NCBI GenBank assembly: GCA_022494885.1
Contig: JAGVSM010003700.1
Location: forward strand, 416,086-480,085
From: Micrasema longulum
Taxonomy: Eukaryota > Arthropoda > Insecta > Trichoptera > Brachycentridae
DNA: 64,000 nt
Direction: 5' to 3'
In this document: positions 48,501 to 54,364 of the stretch, in pieces
Layout: the number at the start of each line of letters is the position of its first letter
Numbering within the stretch: the first letter of the stretch is position 1
Notes under the pieces: model-generated
Databases searched by the model: none
Seen by the model: only the letters and a program-made list of their open reading frames with translations
Told to the model about the DNA's origin: nothing
Made by a program: the position numbers and the translations under genes

Positions 48501-49044
48501 TCGCTTGGTAACATTTTCTTTTCTAGCTTAGATATATATATATTCTCATATTTTGACATTTTAAACAATTTTGTTTCCAAAATTTAATTGAGCCGGTTGG
48601 GATTCTGTATTTTAATCGTTGGTGTTTTGTATTTTAGGTATAGTTGGATCGTTTCTATCTTCTAAGTATTGGATTCCATTTGCCAGAGTTACATTCTGTA
48701 ATTATCTGATCCATCCGATTATCATTAGAGCTATTGGATCCACTTCAGAAGCTGGCATAGAGTTAGTTGTTCCTGCTATGGTAAGAATCATCCATTTAAA
48801 ATGGTTATTATAAAAAAATCCGTCATGTTTAATTGAGTTGAAAATAATTAAATACTCTGATGGCATGAATTTGTTTCTTTTTCAGATATTTTCGGGAATA
48901 GGGAATATCACGATAAGTCTAATAGTATCCATACTATTTTCTTTGACATATGAATTCCCATTTGTCAAAATTTCAAAATTATTATCAAAAACCGATAACG
49001 GTTTTCAAGAGAATAAGGAAATTGTCACTAATAAGATGGAGTGA
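18432..49044 (+). CDS. nrf-6: NRF-6-like membrane acyltransferase (nose resistant to fluoxetine family), 13 exons, 710 aa
   Basis: Exons 18432-18651, 20952-21187, 28811-29004, 32978-33078, 35198-35351, 37650-37805, 40155-40277, 40909-41154, 44869-44964, 45984-46113, 47742-47916, 48638-48780 and 48886-49044 total 2,133 nt, and every GT/AG junction keeps phase. Residues 13-26 form a signal-like hydrophobic stretch. The NRF domain follows (SQCREHL, WAMK|LIDASG, GNSFQCAA, LGLCLPDSC), then a first membrane helix (about 218-234) and the acyltransferase-3 domain: IHGLR (about 298-302), AAWIVMNH with H313, FVDSFIVMSAFLMGYY, EMCMNWTWFVSNDMQ, and FCNYLIHP (H636) near the end. The domain order and length match insect NRF-6-like proteins. 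The C. elegans prototype acts in lipid and drug transport in the intestine; the substrate here is unknown. The motif with H313 is NH where many family members have GH. Insects carry many paralogues, so the symbol denotes family only. Confidence 0.93.
18761..19110 (+). mobile_element. MITE-B, near-complete copy
   Basis: Begins GAGTATGTCCAAATGCTTGC and GGATTTTCTCCCTAAGGAG. Internal core GGCCACTTTACACACTG and CATTCTGCCTATGTTTGAAC. An extra copy of the tip lies just before it at 18,738. Ends near AGGCAACGCCTGAAAACG. No coding frame. Copies elsewhere end with the inverse of the left tip (see 61,548), so this is a terminal-inverted-repeat element. Confidence 0.75.
19136..19235 (+). repeat. MITE-B left end, truncated copy
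   Basis: GTTTAAGTATGTCCAAATGCTCGCAGAC through AGAGAGGGAAAAC, then unrelated sequence. Confidence 0.7.
19316..19510 (-). repeat. tRNA-derived SINE (family D)
   Basis: Read on the minus strand: GGCGCCGTGGCGCTGTTGG (A-box region), GGGTTCGATTCCCGCC (B box) and a body GTTGCAAGAAAAAAATCC. Related copies are at 29,405-29,560 (head missing) and 42,121-42,230. The cloverleaf continues into a SINE body, so it is not a tRNA gene. Confidence 0.75.
19788..19912 (+). repeat. Repeat G, copy 1
   Basis: ACGAAGATACTTTAAAT and CATTTTCGTACA through CATTGTAATC match 62,188-62,310. It is followed at 19,914 by AGGGGTGGAATTCTGAAC, an end like those of MITE-A and MITE-F. Confidence 0.65.
19950..20660 (+). pseudogene. 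RTE-like LINE, C-terminal fragment 1
   Basis: FVYLGSMFSRDGR, LMYGSET, then a stop, then MRSLRRTCRKTMYDRV, RWFGHVERMDDERMVK and GRPRKT: the connector and C-terminal region of an RTE-type reverse transcriptase. It ends in TAGTAGTAG, the kind of short-repeat tail RTE elements leave. A second copy lies at 39,062-39,677. Confidence 0.8.
20952..21187 (+). CDS. nrf-6: NRF-6-like exon 2 (NRF domain, GC-rich)
   Basis: Acceptor GTTTGTCCAG|TG, donor CACGAG|GTTACT, phase 0 at the end. Encodes LIDASGAPTSKLYWGG and NSFQCAASM, conserved NRF features. The middle is very GC-rich (GCGCCGCCAGC, ACCCTGCCGCCC) in an AT-rich locus. Confidence 0.9.
21269..21425 (+). repeat. tRNA-derived SINE (family E)
   Basis: GGCCGTCGTGATGTAATATC then B box GGGTTCGATTCCCGATG and a body ending GGCCTGTTGTGGCACAAAA. 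It is followed by T-rich sequence. Single copy in this window. Confidence 0.6.
21590..22195 (-). pseudogene. LINE 3' end, reversed (Jockey/CR1-like)
   Basis: Minus-strand reading gives SLFGSLVHPHLEYSSVIWS, then YTYNELETTLNISSLQDRR, LFKILNSLFDAPELL and NKLSSFKRSLNQIQL-stop, the C-terminal region of a Jockey/CR1-group polymerase protein. The 3' UTR runs to about 21,590 (ATGGGCGT and an ATAAATAAAT tail on the minus strand). Confidence 0.8.
22555..22765. repeat. MITE-B related, rearranged
   Basis: ACACACTGTGTAACATTAACCATTCTGCCC is followed by an inverted copy of the same words (GGGCAGAATGG) and by TGACAATGACAGGTCATG. It looks like a folded or nested MITE-B remnant. Confidence 0.55.
23191..23304. 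mobile_element. MITE-F, 114 bp, near-palindromic
   Basis: The left end GGGCTGGTATTCCAAACGCTC and the right end GAGTGGTTCAGAATAGCACCCCT are inverted repeats, and the centre contains CACGAGAAAA and TTTTCTCGTG. Half of another copy lies at 63,147-63,225. Its tip AGGGGTG.TATTCTGAA resembles MITE-A. Confidence 0.65.
23574..24085 (+). repeat. Penelope-like 3' region, copy 2
   Basis: Matches 16,176-16,700 with a few indels, including the stem-loop at 23,648-23,682. No GIY-YIG coding sequence precedes it, so this is a 5'-truncated insertion. Confidence 0.7.
24733..25020 (-). repeat. MITE-B copy, mainly reversed
   Basis: AAGTTTGTCCAAATGCTTG begins it. The core appears inverted (CACACTGTGTAAAGTGGCCACT, CAATGACAGGTTACAAGCC), and CAGGCGTTGCC sits at the 5' side. 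Confidence 0.6.
25440..25565 (+). pseudogene. LINE 3' terminus fragment
   Basis: NKLPDELRHEKLNKKSK..IAIKKYF resembles the last residues of Jockey/CR1-group proteins (YN.LP.EIR..); broken by a stop. Confidence 0.45.
25637..26035 (-). pseudogene. LINE C-terminal fragment, reversed
   Basis: Minus-strand reading: YYTPYYKVYINNIERIQHK, FVHFKLGIR, TLETRRKLNGLIFLFKILNS, DCSELF. This is the same C-terminal region as at 21,720-22,190 but from a different family. The 3' side degenerates. Confidence 0.7.
28117..28640 (+). repeat. Diverged tandem array, about 160-bp unit, just over 3 copies
   Basis: Units start at 28,117, 28,283, 28,442 and 28,603 (partial) with ATTGYTTRAAATC. They share CACTTTTGCA, GGTATCCAGACGAGTTT and TTTAAATTAAACATCATCGAG. 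It ends about 170 bases before exon 3. Confidence 0.7.
28811..29004 (+). CDS. nrf-6: NRF-6-like exon 3 (end of NRF domain)
   Basis: Acceptor TTTTCAG|TAC, donor TTCAT|GTAAGT. Encodes YRITLGLCLPDSCSEEEI, the conserved second Cys pair of the NRF domain, and an amphipathic stretch leading to the first membrane helix. Confidence 0.92.
29405..29560 (+). repeat. SINE family D, 5'-truncated
   Basis: Begins in the B box (TTCGTTTCCCGCCAGTTGC) and carries the family body (TTTTCTAAGTGTTGTGGT, ATAACTTTCTTC). Confidence 0.65.
30578..30720 (+). repeat. SINE with family C-like tRNA head
   Basis: GATTGTGGTCCTGTGG, then AAGGTTCGAGCTCCGC: a tRNA-like A and B box pair resembling the heads at 36,160-36,232 and 44,450-44,520, with a different body. 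Confidence 0.5.
31395..31515 (+). repeat. MITE-B fragment
   Basis: ACAACAGAGATGGAGAACATTTTAG, GGCATTTACAGG and GCCAATGTTTGAACATCC match the core of the family. Confidence 0.65.
31550..31960. repeat. Repeat H, copy 1
   Basis: AGGGAAATATCGCATACTA to TTGTATTTTC matches 46,281-46,712 in order (shared GGCCTGACCAATGCAATGA, GGGAATTCGAAATTA). The other copy has inverted tips AGGGAAATAT and ATATTTCCCT, so this is probably a DNA-transposon derivative. Confidence 0.6.
32978..33078 (+). CDS. nrf-6: NRF-6-like exon 4 (first membrane helix)
   Basis: Acceptor TTTACAG|A, donor AAAGATG|GTAAGT. Encodes SFLISVFAVCVLSSVYE, a single hydrophobic helix between the NRF and acyltransferase domains. Confidence 0.88.
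33212..33440 (+). repeat. MITE-B copy
   Basis: ACAACGGAGATGAAGAACATTTTAGAG through GACCTGTCGTTAGCTGGTTTGAGTG to TTTAGGCAACGCC. Confidence 0.7.
33685..33990 (+). repeat. Repeat K, copy 1
   Basis: CCCTACGGGAAATTGGATACA, TTGCGCGCG, GGTTCATATG.A and TCTCTGACGTAGCACGCGGA match 35,402-35,700 in the same order and orientation. The two copies bracket exon 5. Confidence 0.65.
34204..34955 (-). pseudogene. RTE-like LINE remnant, reversed
   Basis: Minus-strand reading gives GDEVISITCHADDAAI, a degenerate RTE YADD box, and runs down to an (GAA)n-type tail at about 34,204-34,222. Heavily mutated. Confidence 0.6.
35198..35351 (+). CDS. nrf-6: NRF-6-like exon 5
   Basis: Acceptor TTTTTAG|AT, donor ATTACG|GTAACT. 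Encodes WEQMLLCFSYSRNIKSLF and ends with VSILPIHGLR, the start of the acyltransferase-3 domain. Confidence 0.92.
35402..35700 (+). repeat. Repeat K, copy 2
   Basis: Begins 51 bases after exon 5. See copy 1 at 33,685. Confidence 0.65.
36030..36232 (-). repeat. tRNA-derived SINE (family C)
   Basis: Read on the minus strand, a tRNA-like head (36,160-36,232) precedes a body containing GAGTTATTTACAACTCGTTGAAAATG. The better copy is at 44,335-44,520. Confidence 0.65.
36511..36546. repeat. (AC)n microsatellite
   Basis: About 18 uninterrupted AC units, preceded by GTGTGT at 36,505. Confidence 0.95.
37650..37805 (+). CDS. nrf-6: NRF-6-like exon 6
   Basis: Acceptor ATTTCAG|G, donor ATGAG|GTAAAT. Encodes CVLAAWIVMNHGAMYV (His313, likely catalytic by family position) and NATYFVDSFIVM. 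Confidence 0.9.
37990..38265 (+). repeat. MITE-B copy
   Basis: ACGGAGATGGAAAATATTTTACAG through GGCCTGTCATTGG to GAGGAAACGCCTGG. Confidence 0.65.
38290..38460 (+). repeat. MITE-B left half
   Basis: TTTTGAGTTTGTCTAAAT, TCTGGATTTCACCCTCTAGAG, GACCAGTCGTTGGCTGGTTTA. It begins with the left tip, so it is a separate, adjoining insertion. Confidence 0.6.
39062..39677 (+). pseudogene. RTE-like LINE, C-terminal fragment 2
   Basis: Same family as 19,950-20,660 (RVEKDVERRVN, NAVEMRSLR, MYDRVTNDKIRRECKSES) with different frameshifts; ends (TAGTAG)n. Confidence 0.8.
39828..40085 (+). repeat. MITE-B copy
   Basis: ACAACAGGGATGGATAACATTTTAG through GTCTAGGCATTTACAAGGCC to ACAACGCCATTTA; ends 70 bases before exon 7. 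Confidence 0.7.
40155..40277 (+). CDS. nrf-6: NRF-6-like exon 7
   Basis: Acceptor TTTTTTAG|C, donor GCGAG|GTTAGT. Encodes AFLMGYYFLDAEKKKQ (membrane helix then basic loop) and LFGIFKRMAR. Confidence 0.9.
40278..40908. other. NRF-6-like intron 7
   Basis: Includes a patch at 40,310-40,460 (GGTGTCCACGAAACC, GACGTGCACTGCCGTCG) that is less AT-rich and open on the plus strand past the exon 7 donor. It could be a retained 3' extension but has stops soon after. No repeat partner found. Confidence 0.5.
40909..41154 (+). CDS. nrf-6: NRF-6-like exon 8
   Basis: Acceptor TTTTCTAG|G, donor ACATC|GTAAGT. Encodes RFLPPYAVALGVAEYVAWW, then CAKYYWRNFLFYNNLYP and DEMCMNWTWFVSNDMQLFVL, the most diagnostic stretch of NRF-6 acyltransferases. 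Confidence 0.95.
41290..41870 (+). pseudogene. LINE reverse-transcriptase remnant
   Basis: EYDDAIII followed by VTGLQTTVKNLNSYFACMGLKINIAKT is an RT catalytic (YADD-type) and downstream region. NRALRETMNLLRDKQAIGL follows near 41,620. Many stops. Confidence 0.6.
42121..42230 (+). repeat. SINE family D
   Basis: GGCGCCAAGGCGTAGTTGG head with GTGAAACTGG, the B box degenerate, then GCCAGTTGCAAGAAAAAAAA. Confidence 0.65.
42293..42559 (-). repeat. SINE family A, full length, reversed
   Basis: On the minus strand: GACCTCGTGGTGTAATGG (A box), GGGTTCGATTCCCAACATGG (B box), body and GATGATAATGATGA tail. Confidence 0.85.
44100..44158 (-). repeat. SINE family A fragment
   Basis: GACTCGATGATCAGTCTTGCG and GCCAGTCCAGAG are the reversed centre of the family. 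Confidence 0.5.
44335..44520 (-). repeat. SINE family C, reversed
   Basis: Minus-strand head TCGGGTTGTGGTCCTGTGG and B box GTGGTTCGAATCCCGC; body GAGTTATTTACAACTCGTTG; 3' end AAATATTTGGGTAAATCATA. Confidence 0.75.
44869..44964 (+). CDS. nrf-6: NRF-6-like exon 9
   Basis: Acceptor CATTTCAG|A, donor CCATA|GTAAGT. Encodes the helix AVGIFAAILVGSNVYVGYLT. Confidence 0.88.
44965..45983. other. NRF-6-like intron 9
   Basis: Mostly taken up by the internally deleted mariner at 45,259-45,755; the remainder is AT-rich with no exon. Confidence 0.7.
45259..45755 (+). mobile_element. Internally deleted mariner, 497 bp
   Basis: Perfect 18-bp inverted ends CGAGGGTTGATTAATATG, flanked by TA on both sides. 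The inside keeps the 3' third of a mariner transposase (pieces TNAPAHKAYVSMAAIHESKFELVEHP and LEHRWKKCIQVQRDYVKK in different frames). Full-length relatives are about 1.3 kb. Not the same subfamily as the element at 1,780. Confidence 0.88.
45984..46113 (+). CDS. nrf-6: NRF-6-like exon 10
   Basis: Acceptor TTTTGTAG|C, donor AAAAAG|GTAGAT. Encodes MWTHFDVFYSPPWNRSSVYI and IGLGAGYLLRH, matching the family's loop and following helix. Confidence 0.92.
46281..46712. repeat. Repeat H, copy 2, with short inverted tips
   Basis: AGGGAAATATCACATACTA at the left and CATATTTCCCT at the right form a 10-bp inverted tip. Internal blocks match 31,550-31,960. Confidence 0.6.
46950..46987. repeat. Short tandem repeat, 13-bp unit, 3 copies
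   Basis: CAAATCTCAATTA, CAAATCCCAATTA, CAAATCCCAATTA in succession. Confidence 0.8.
47665..47721. other. Perfect 26-bp inverted repeat with 5-base loop
   Basis: The left arm 47,665-47,690 (TTATTGGAGTGTCTAGTATT...) is the exact reverse complement of 47,696-47,721, with loop TTCAT. It ends 20 bases before the AG acceptor of exon 11, so it probably covers the branch-point region. Confidence 0.95.
47742..47916 (+). CDS. nrf-6: NRF-6-like exon 11 (GC-rich)
   Basis: Acceptor TATTTTCAG|AAA, donor AATGGAG|GTATAA. Encodes two Met- and Ala-rich helices (MYMVSVSVMAAMMLSVG, LWAVAMAGFLVACV) and ends ENGG. GC-richer than other exons. Confidence 0.92.
47917..48637. other. NRF-6-like intron 11
   Basis: Contains a diverged tandem duplication of about 150 bases (48,157-48,255 and 48,312-48,410, sharing CTTCAATTATGACGTCA and AAAACTT.A.GATGG). 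No exon. Confidence 0.6.
48638..48780 (+). CDS. nrf-6: NRF-6-like exon 12
   Basis: Acceptor TTGTATTTTAG|GT, donor GCTATG|GTAAGA. Encodes GIVGSFLSSKYWIPFARVTF and CNYLIHPIIIR, the conserved late motif with His636. Confidence 0.94.
48781..48885. other. NRF-6-like intron 12
   Basis: 105-base intron, the shortest in the gene; GTAAGA to TTTTTCAG. Confidence 0.85.
48886..49044 (+). CDS. nrf-6: NRF-6-like exon 13 (last helix and tail)
   Basis: Acceptor TTTTTCAG|ATA; stop TGA at 49,042. Encodes the final helix ITISLIVSILFSLTYEFP and a short charged cytosolic tail. Confidence 0.93.
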   Translation: MFSGIGNITISLIVSILFSLTYEFPFVKISKLLSKTDNGFQENKEIVTNKME

Positions 49045-49295
49045 AATATTTTGAGTCGTTAGAGATTATTTATGGAATTTGTGGATTCTTTTACACGACT
49101 AGGTACTTCTCATACACAAAATAGAGAAACACCGAAACCAACGTATTATTTTTAATTTATTCAGCAATTGAAAGCAGTTAACAAAGAATCAATATGTTAT
49201 TTATGGGAAGAGGAAAAAGAGAATGTTAGATAAGACATATTTATAAAGAAGCAAATTAAGTTAAATTATTTAAAGTATATAAAATGAATAGATAT

Positions 49296-49343
49296 AATAT
49301 TATGTTAATAAAATTTGTATAAAACCACTCACCGACTTATCTG
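49296..49343 (+). repeat. Inverted-repeat arm, left
   Basis: 48-base arm pairing with 49,623-49,670 with about three mismatches; shared core ACCACTCACCGACTTATCTG. Confidence 0.85.
49307..49312 (+). terminator. nrf-6: Poly(A) signal AATAAA of the NRF-6-like gene
   Basis: AATAAA lies 263 bases past the stop codon, within the left arm of the inverted repeat at 49,296-49,343. Confidence 0.55.
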
Positions 49344-49379
49344 TCAATAAAATTAATTTTGAAAATTTTACATATGGAG

Positions 49380-49620
49380 TTAACTTACTTACTACACCCC
49401 ATTGAATGGGATTTGTTTGATGATAAAGTCAGACAATTCACGTCCATAGACGCATTTAATAAAAAAAGTAATCTAGATAAAAAAATTAACGATTTGAAAA
49501 CGAAAAAAAGTAGGAAAAACTGATAACTCAAAAGTGAAAAATTCTCATATATTTTATAAACGTTTAGTCAATCTGTCTTCACATACATTTAATCCAGAAG
49601 AAACGTCGTTATTATCAAAA
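49380..49620 (+). pseudogene. Penelope-like element, N-terminal ORF fragment
   Basis: LLHPIEWDLFDDKVRQF and later FYKRLVNLSSHTF followed by NPEETSLLSKG resemble the N-terminal region of Penelope-like polymerases (F..LVNLS...F...E..LLSKG). Stops and a frameshift near 49,520 break it. It is enclosed exactly by the two inverted arms. Confidence 0.55.
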
Positions 49621-49622
49621 GG

Positions 49623-49670
49623 CAGATAAGTCGGTGAGTGGTTTTATACTAATTTTATTGACATAATATT
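49623..49670 (-). repeat. Inverted-repeat arm, right
   Basis: Reverse complement of 49,296-49,343. Confidence 0.85.
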
Positions 49671-50004
49671 AAAATGTTGGACCACAAAGTTAATGCTTTG
49701 AATATTAATAATGAAAAGATATAATTCAGCTACGTGTAAGATCAAATATAACAAACAATAACGTATTTAGTTTGTGTAAAATTTCCAATATAAATAAAAT
49801 ATGCAGACCGATCTCAAAATATGACTGTTCTTTGTCAAAGCTTTAAAAGAAAACTGATACTTGATAACTAAAATTTATGTAAAGCAACTTTGTTATTAAC
49901 TACCTATATTAAAAAAAAATAATTTACCGGACAATTTTAAAGCCACACAAGCTTCTTTATCAAGAATTTTATACATTTTTTGGGTTCTTACATTAAAATA
50001 TTTT
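49671..50004. other. Intergenic, nothing recognised
   Basis: AT-rich; no exon seen. Confidence 0.4.
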
Positions 50005-50140
50005 ATTCTCCTTGGACTCGTACCTGGAGCGTAAGATTGATCATCTTACCTCCATGTAACAAAAATGATCAAGATACACTGCGATTAGTGTATCAATGCA
50101 GTGCCCTATGCACCATTAGGTGCGGAAAGGGAATGATGAT
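50005..50140 (+). repeat. SINE family A, 3' half
   Basis: CTTGGACTCGTACCTGGAGCGTAAGA through CACCATTAGGTGCGGAAAGG to GATGATC; tRNA head missing. Confidence 0.8.
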
Positions 50141-50547
50141 CTTCTTTTTTATTTTAACAGTTTCTTTTAAATATTAAAGTTTAACATATGCAGCCAATAA
50201 GTCATGTCTTTTTGTAAATAGGTAAATAAAAACAAGCATAATGTGATAATATTACAAAAATAAAAAATTAAAACTAAATCTTTTAAATCTTACCAATAAC
50301 AAGTAGATACCCAAAATATATCATCCGTTAACTGTTTAAAGTTAGATTATGATGAAAAATTAGAAATCCAAAAAGCTCTCAGTAATAATTTTCTTACGAT
50401 TGACAAACAAATTAAAGATTTAATAACAGCCCTTATCTAAAAATGTTTGAGGATTAAAAATATTATCCAATCTGATACCTACTACCTACCCCTTTTTCAT
50501 TTTCTGAGAATCTGCATTCTGAACGTAAAACACTGAACCCACGTTAG

Positions 50548-50850
50548 CAGATGACTTATTTGAGGTATCTACTTGATCTTCTTCTTCTTCTTCTGCAGCC
50601 TTATTCTCTCCACTGCTGGATAAAGGCCTCTTCCAAACGTCTCCATTCCTTCCAATCACTCGCTTTCATCATCCACGTTTTACCGGCAATAGAGGCAATG
50701 TCGTCGACCCATCTTTTCTGTGGCCTTCCAACACTTCTTTTGTTTGTCACGGTCTCCACTTTAATATTCTGAGTGTCCACCTGCCATCATTTTGCCTCGC
50801 CAAGTGTCTTGCCCACTGCCATTTCAATTTCACAGCACTTGATATTTGGT
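50548..50850 (-). pseudogene. RTE-like LINE 3' end, reversed
   Basis: Starts with (CTT)n, the reverse of a (GAA)n tail. CCACTGCTGGATAAAGGCCTC and GTCGACCCATCTTTTCTGTGG are typical of the widespread insect RTE 3' region. No intact frame. Confidence 0.55.
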
Positions 50851-51828
50851 GAGATTTAAAATATTAAGTTTTACTTTTTATTTTTAGATTGAATTTTCAG
50901 TAGACACTGTTAAAATAAAGGAGCATAAGATTCGTTAGTAAATTATTCTTTGATAAAAAAGCTCGTGTAGCTTCGAAACTAGTGGGTAAAAAATATCTAA
51001 AAAATAAGTAACCCTCAACTTAGTTATAGTCATGATTTGAAACCGGTCTTAGTGATTTTATATAAATAAAATACGATTAATATTTGATTTTGAAAAGCAA
51101 ACCAGTAGAGGTCAGCTACCGTGATGAGTTCTTAAACAGGAAAATCGATTGACTGGCGTTGTTTTCATAAGAAATATATTTTTTTATTCTTTTTGAAATA
51201 CGCAAATGTTACAAAGCTGTTTGATTTACTAATTTTAAAAAATGACCGGAATAATGTTGTACCATTTTTTTTAATCAGTTTTTTTCCGACTACCAATAAT
51301 TAAATGTCATTATTGTGTTACCATATCACGATGATTCCAAAAGTTTTTACGAATATTGTGCTACAAAAATATTTTGTTGATGCCTTTTGATAAATCAAAG
51401 ATGAAATAAAATTTATTATCAAAATAATTTTTTATTTACCATTCCCATATACCCACAATGTTGAAAATTTTGCAACATAATTTATTATTCATTAAATAAA
51501 TTATTATGAAATCAACATAACATGTATTGTATGCATACCCATACGTATATTAAAAATCCGAAAGTGTGTTTGCCTGAGCCACCGATTGAGATGATTTTTT
51601 GCATAGGGATAACCAAAGATATGAGAAGTAAAATTGGCTACCTTTTATCATCAAAAAATTTCACTACCCCGGGAAAACTGTTTGTGAAAAATTCATTCTT
51701 CTTTCACGCCGCATCGGAGCGACCGACTGACGTGGTTTTTGCCCGAGTGACGACATAGGGATATTCGATAAAAAAGTATTAAAAGATACTTTCCATCCTT
51801 AAAAAAAAATATCGTGGCCTAGGAAAAA
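50851..51828. other. Intergenic
   Basis: AT-rich, with a less AT-rich patch at 51,690-51,750 (CACGCCGCATCGGAGCGACC) that looks like an old transposon end but has no partner here. No exon. Confidence 0.4.
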
Positions 51829-52070
51829 TAGCTGTATAATATTACAGAAGCCTTGTTTCAAATACCGGTGCCTTTTCCATTTTCTCAATTATTGGTACAC
51901 GGGGATAAGATGCATATTTTCAAATCACTCAATCATTTCTACAAATGTGAATATTGCCGACTATTAAAGATTAGCTGCATAATATTACAGACGCATTTTT
52001 CAAATACTGAGTGCCTTTTCCATTTTCTCAATTATTGGTACACGGGGATAAGATGCATATTTTGCAGACA
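51829..52070 (+). repeat. Tandem duplication, about 143-bp unit, 2 copies
   Basis: TAGCTGTATAATATTACAGA at 51,829 recurs as TAGCTGCATAATATTACAGA at 51,972. Both are followed by TTCTCAATTATTGGTACACG and GATAAGATGCATATTTT. Confidence 0.85.
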
Positions 52071-53155
52071 AAGTAGATCTTACGCTAACAGCACTTCTAT
52101 TTTATTTTTTTCTTGATGGTTCCAATCGATGCTTGACTCTTTTTTTTCTTTCACAATGCGATCTAAAATTTGTATTTTTACAACACGAGAAATGAATTTT
52201 CTCTTCGACTTTGTTTCAACCGTGTTCTTGGAGACCGTGTTATTGGAGGGTCACCTGTACTAAACTTGTTTATCAAACCTTCTTAATAGAAATTGCAAAT
52301 AATAATTATTTAAATATACATGTACCCTTAATTAAAATAATTTGATTTTAATTTAAGTAGCCACTAATACAAAAAACAGTTATTTAAATAATTAGAAAAA
52401 AATTACAACAAAAGAAAAAAAACATGTTTCGGTGAATAGCATATACCAATGACAATTTAACGCAAAACTGGGAATAAAAAATTAACAAACAAAAACTTCT
52501 TTGAATACAACTGATATTTTTAATATTAATCAGAACTCTGAGTTTTATTATTATTTATTAATTAATAAAAAAATATTAATACAAGAATAATTATTTGTTT
52601 GTTTTTCTGTAAATAAAGTTACCGTAAAACATTATTATGGATAGTCAAAGCAAATGGTAAGCTGCGCATAATCGCTTATATACACGATTCGCCTCTGGAA
52701 GATAGCCGTAGAGGACATAGAGAGCGAGGGATAGAGGTTACGAGATTCATATTAGAAAAAGCTTAAAAGATTTTGGTTTAAGCTCGTATTACATGGGTCA
52801 GAAAATAGTACAAGATCTTTTCGGCGCCATGACAAATAACGGGCAGTTCAAAGTTGACAGAACGAATATTGTGATGACGTGACTACTGACAACAGTTGAC
52901 AGTAGTAGTATTAGTTACTAATAATAAATTATTCTGCGATATACAATTAACACCAGGTAAATAACGTGGTTTGTGAACCTTTTTAAAAATCAGTTTTTCT
53001 AGAATAGAAGGCAAGCGTGAAGTACGAAAATGCAGTGAAACAAATAAGACTGAAGATAAATAAAGTAACAAAAACAATAACAAATACGTGTTGACAGTTG
53101 AGTTGACAGTTAATTCAGGGATAATTTAGAACTAAAATGAGTTCAGATTTGCCAC
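52071..53155. other. Intergenic, nothing recognised
   Basis: AT-rich in its first two thirds. 52,660-52,920 is more balanced (GCCTCTGGAAGATAGCCGTAG) but has no supported exon. Confidence 0.4.
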
Positions 53156-53158
53156 TTA

Positions 53159-53275
53159 AGCTTGGGTTTCCTAGGAAAACGGTGCCGATATCTTAACGGC
53201 CGTACGAACGGTGATGCGGTGAACGGCCGCCGAAACGGTGACTAGAGAGTGGTTTCCTAGGAAAACGTTGTCATA
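53159..53275 (+). repeat. GC-rich terminal region, left, with repeated motif
   Basis: GGTTTCCTAGGAAAACG occurs twice (53,164 and 53,250), separated by AACGGCCGTACGAACGG and GAACGGCCGCCG blocks. Confidence 0.75.
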
Positions 53276-53500
53276 TCTGGCGGCCACGGCAGCTTATCTG
53301 TCAAAAATATGCCCTAGAATGCGATCTGTCATATTTGTCGTTATTTATGGATAGTTTGTCACAGTTTTATTTAATTTTAAACATTTTCGAAGGCATGCGA
53401 CCTTCTCGTGCACGAAAATTGTATTAAAAAAAGAGTCAACTCTTTTTAAGATTTTTAAGACAGTGAATTCAAGGAGAAATAATGTTTTTCGAAGGAAAAT

Positions 53501-53893
53501 ATGAGGCGCATAATTACTCTAGTAAAACTCGATTTGGAAGGACACAAACGAGATGAGAAAATACCAGTAGAACTCCAGGGCCTATTTGCTATTCGGTACT
53601 GGGGTAGTAATGAGGTATGTAATGAATAATAATTTTGGCAATATGTAAGTATCGTTTCTGTCAATTCATTTGACAATTTTAAATACGTAAATGTTTAATG
53701 CCTATAGATATTAACTTTTGATATATCTTCCAGATTCAAGACGACTCTGCTGATATACACGAATTTAGTCACCAAACCATTTCAACATCAACATCAATTG
53801 GCATGAAAAACACCGGACTATATTATAATGAAGCCAGTGTCCAGAACAAATGTAGTTATATCCGGCTTATTTTGTATGAGAGGATTTCTTAAA
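53501..53893 (+). pseudogene. HARBI1-like transposase fragment, two exons
   Basis: Exon 53,501-53,614 (LVKLDLEGHKRDEKI, LFAIRYWGSNE) joins in phase, GAG|GTATGT to CTTCCAG|ATT, with 53,734-53,893 (IQDDSADIHEFSHQTIS). L.ALR(Y/H)WG..E.QDDSAD.HG.SQ.T(V/I)S is the N-terminal helix-turn-helix region of Harbinger transposases. The frame then stops and no DDE core is found, so it is a remnant. Confidence 0.65.
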
Positions 53894-54364
53894 GTTATAG
53901 GTGCAATAGATTTTTTTAAATTTATTTAACAAATTAAAATACATTTTTTTACATTAATCAAATACATATATTTACATTAACGTTTCCCATTACGTAAAAG
54001 AAATAAACAATTCTTGTGTACATAATGGGGAGTGACGTCTTATAGTAGATTATTTTATTTTAATCAATAATATTTTTAGAATAACATAAATAAATTACAA
54101 AAAAGATATTAACAATGTTTTCAATCAGTGTTACATAAAGAAGAATTATAGATGTATTACTTCTTTCTTATATATATTGTATTCCTGACTGTACTTTTTA
54201 TTATCTTTGTTCATTTCATTAAAGAAAAATATTCCTCTGTAAGTATAATGATGTTGTGCAGTAGTTGTTTTTAATTCATTTAATCCATCACAATAGATCT
54301 TCACAGGTTGCAGTGACGTCAGGAGTTTGTATACAAGGCCTAATACACAATACCTTTGATATCC

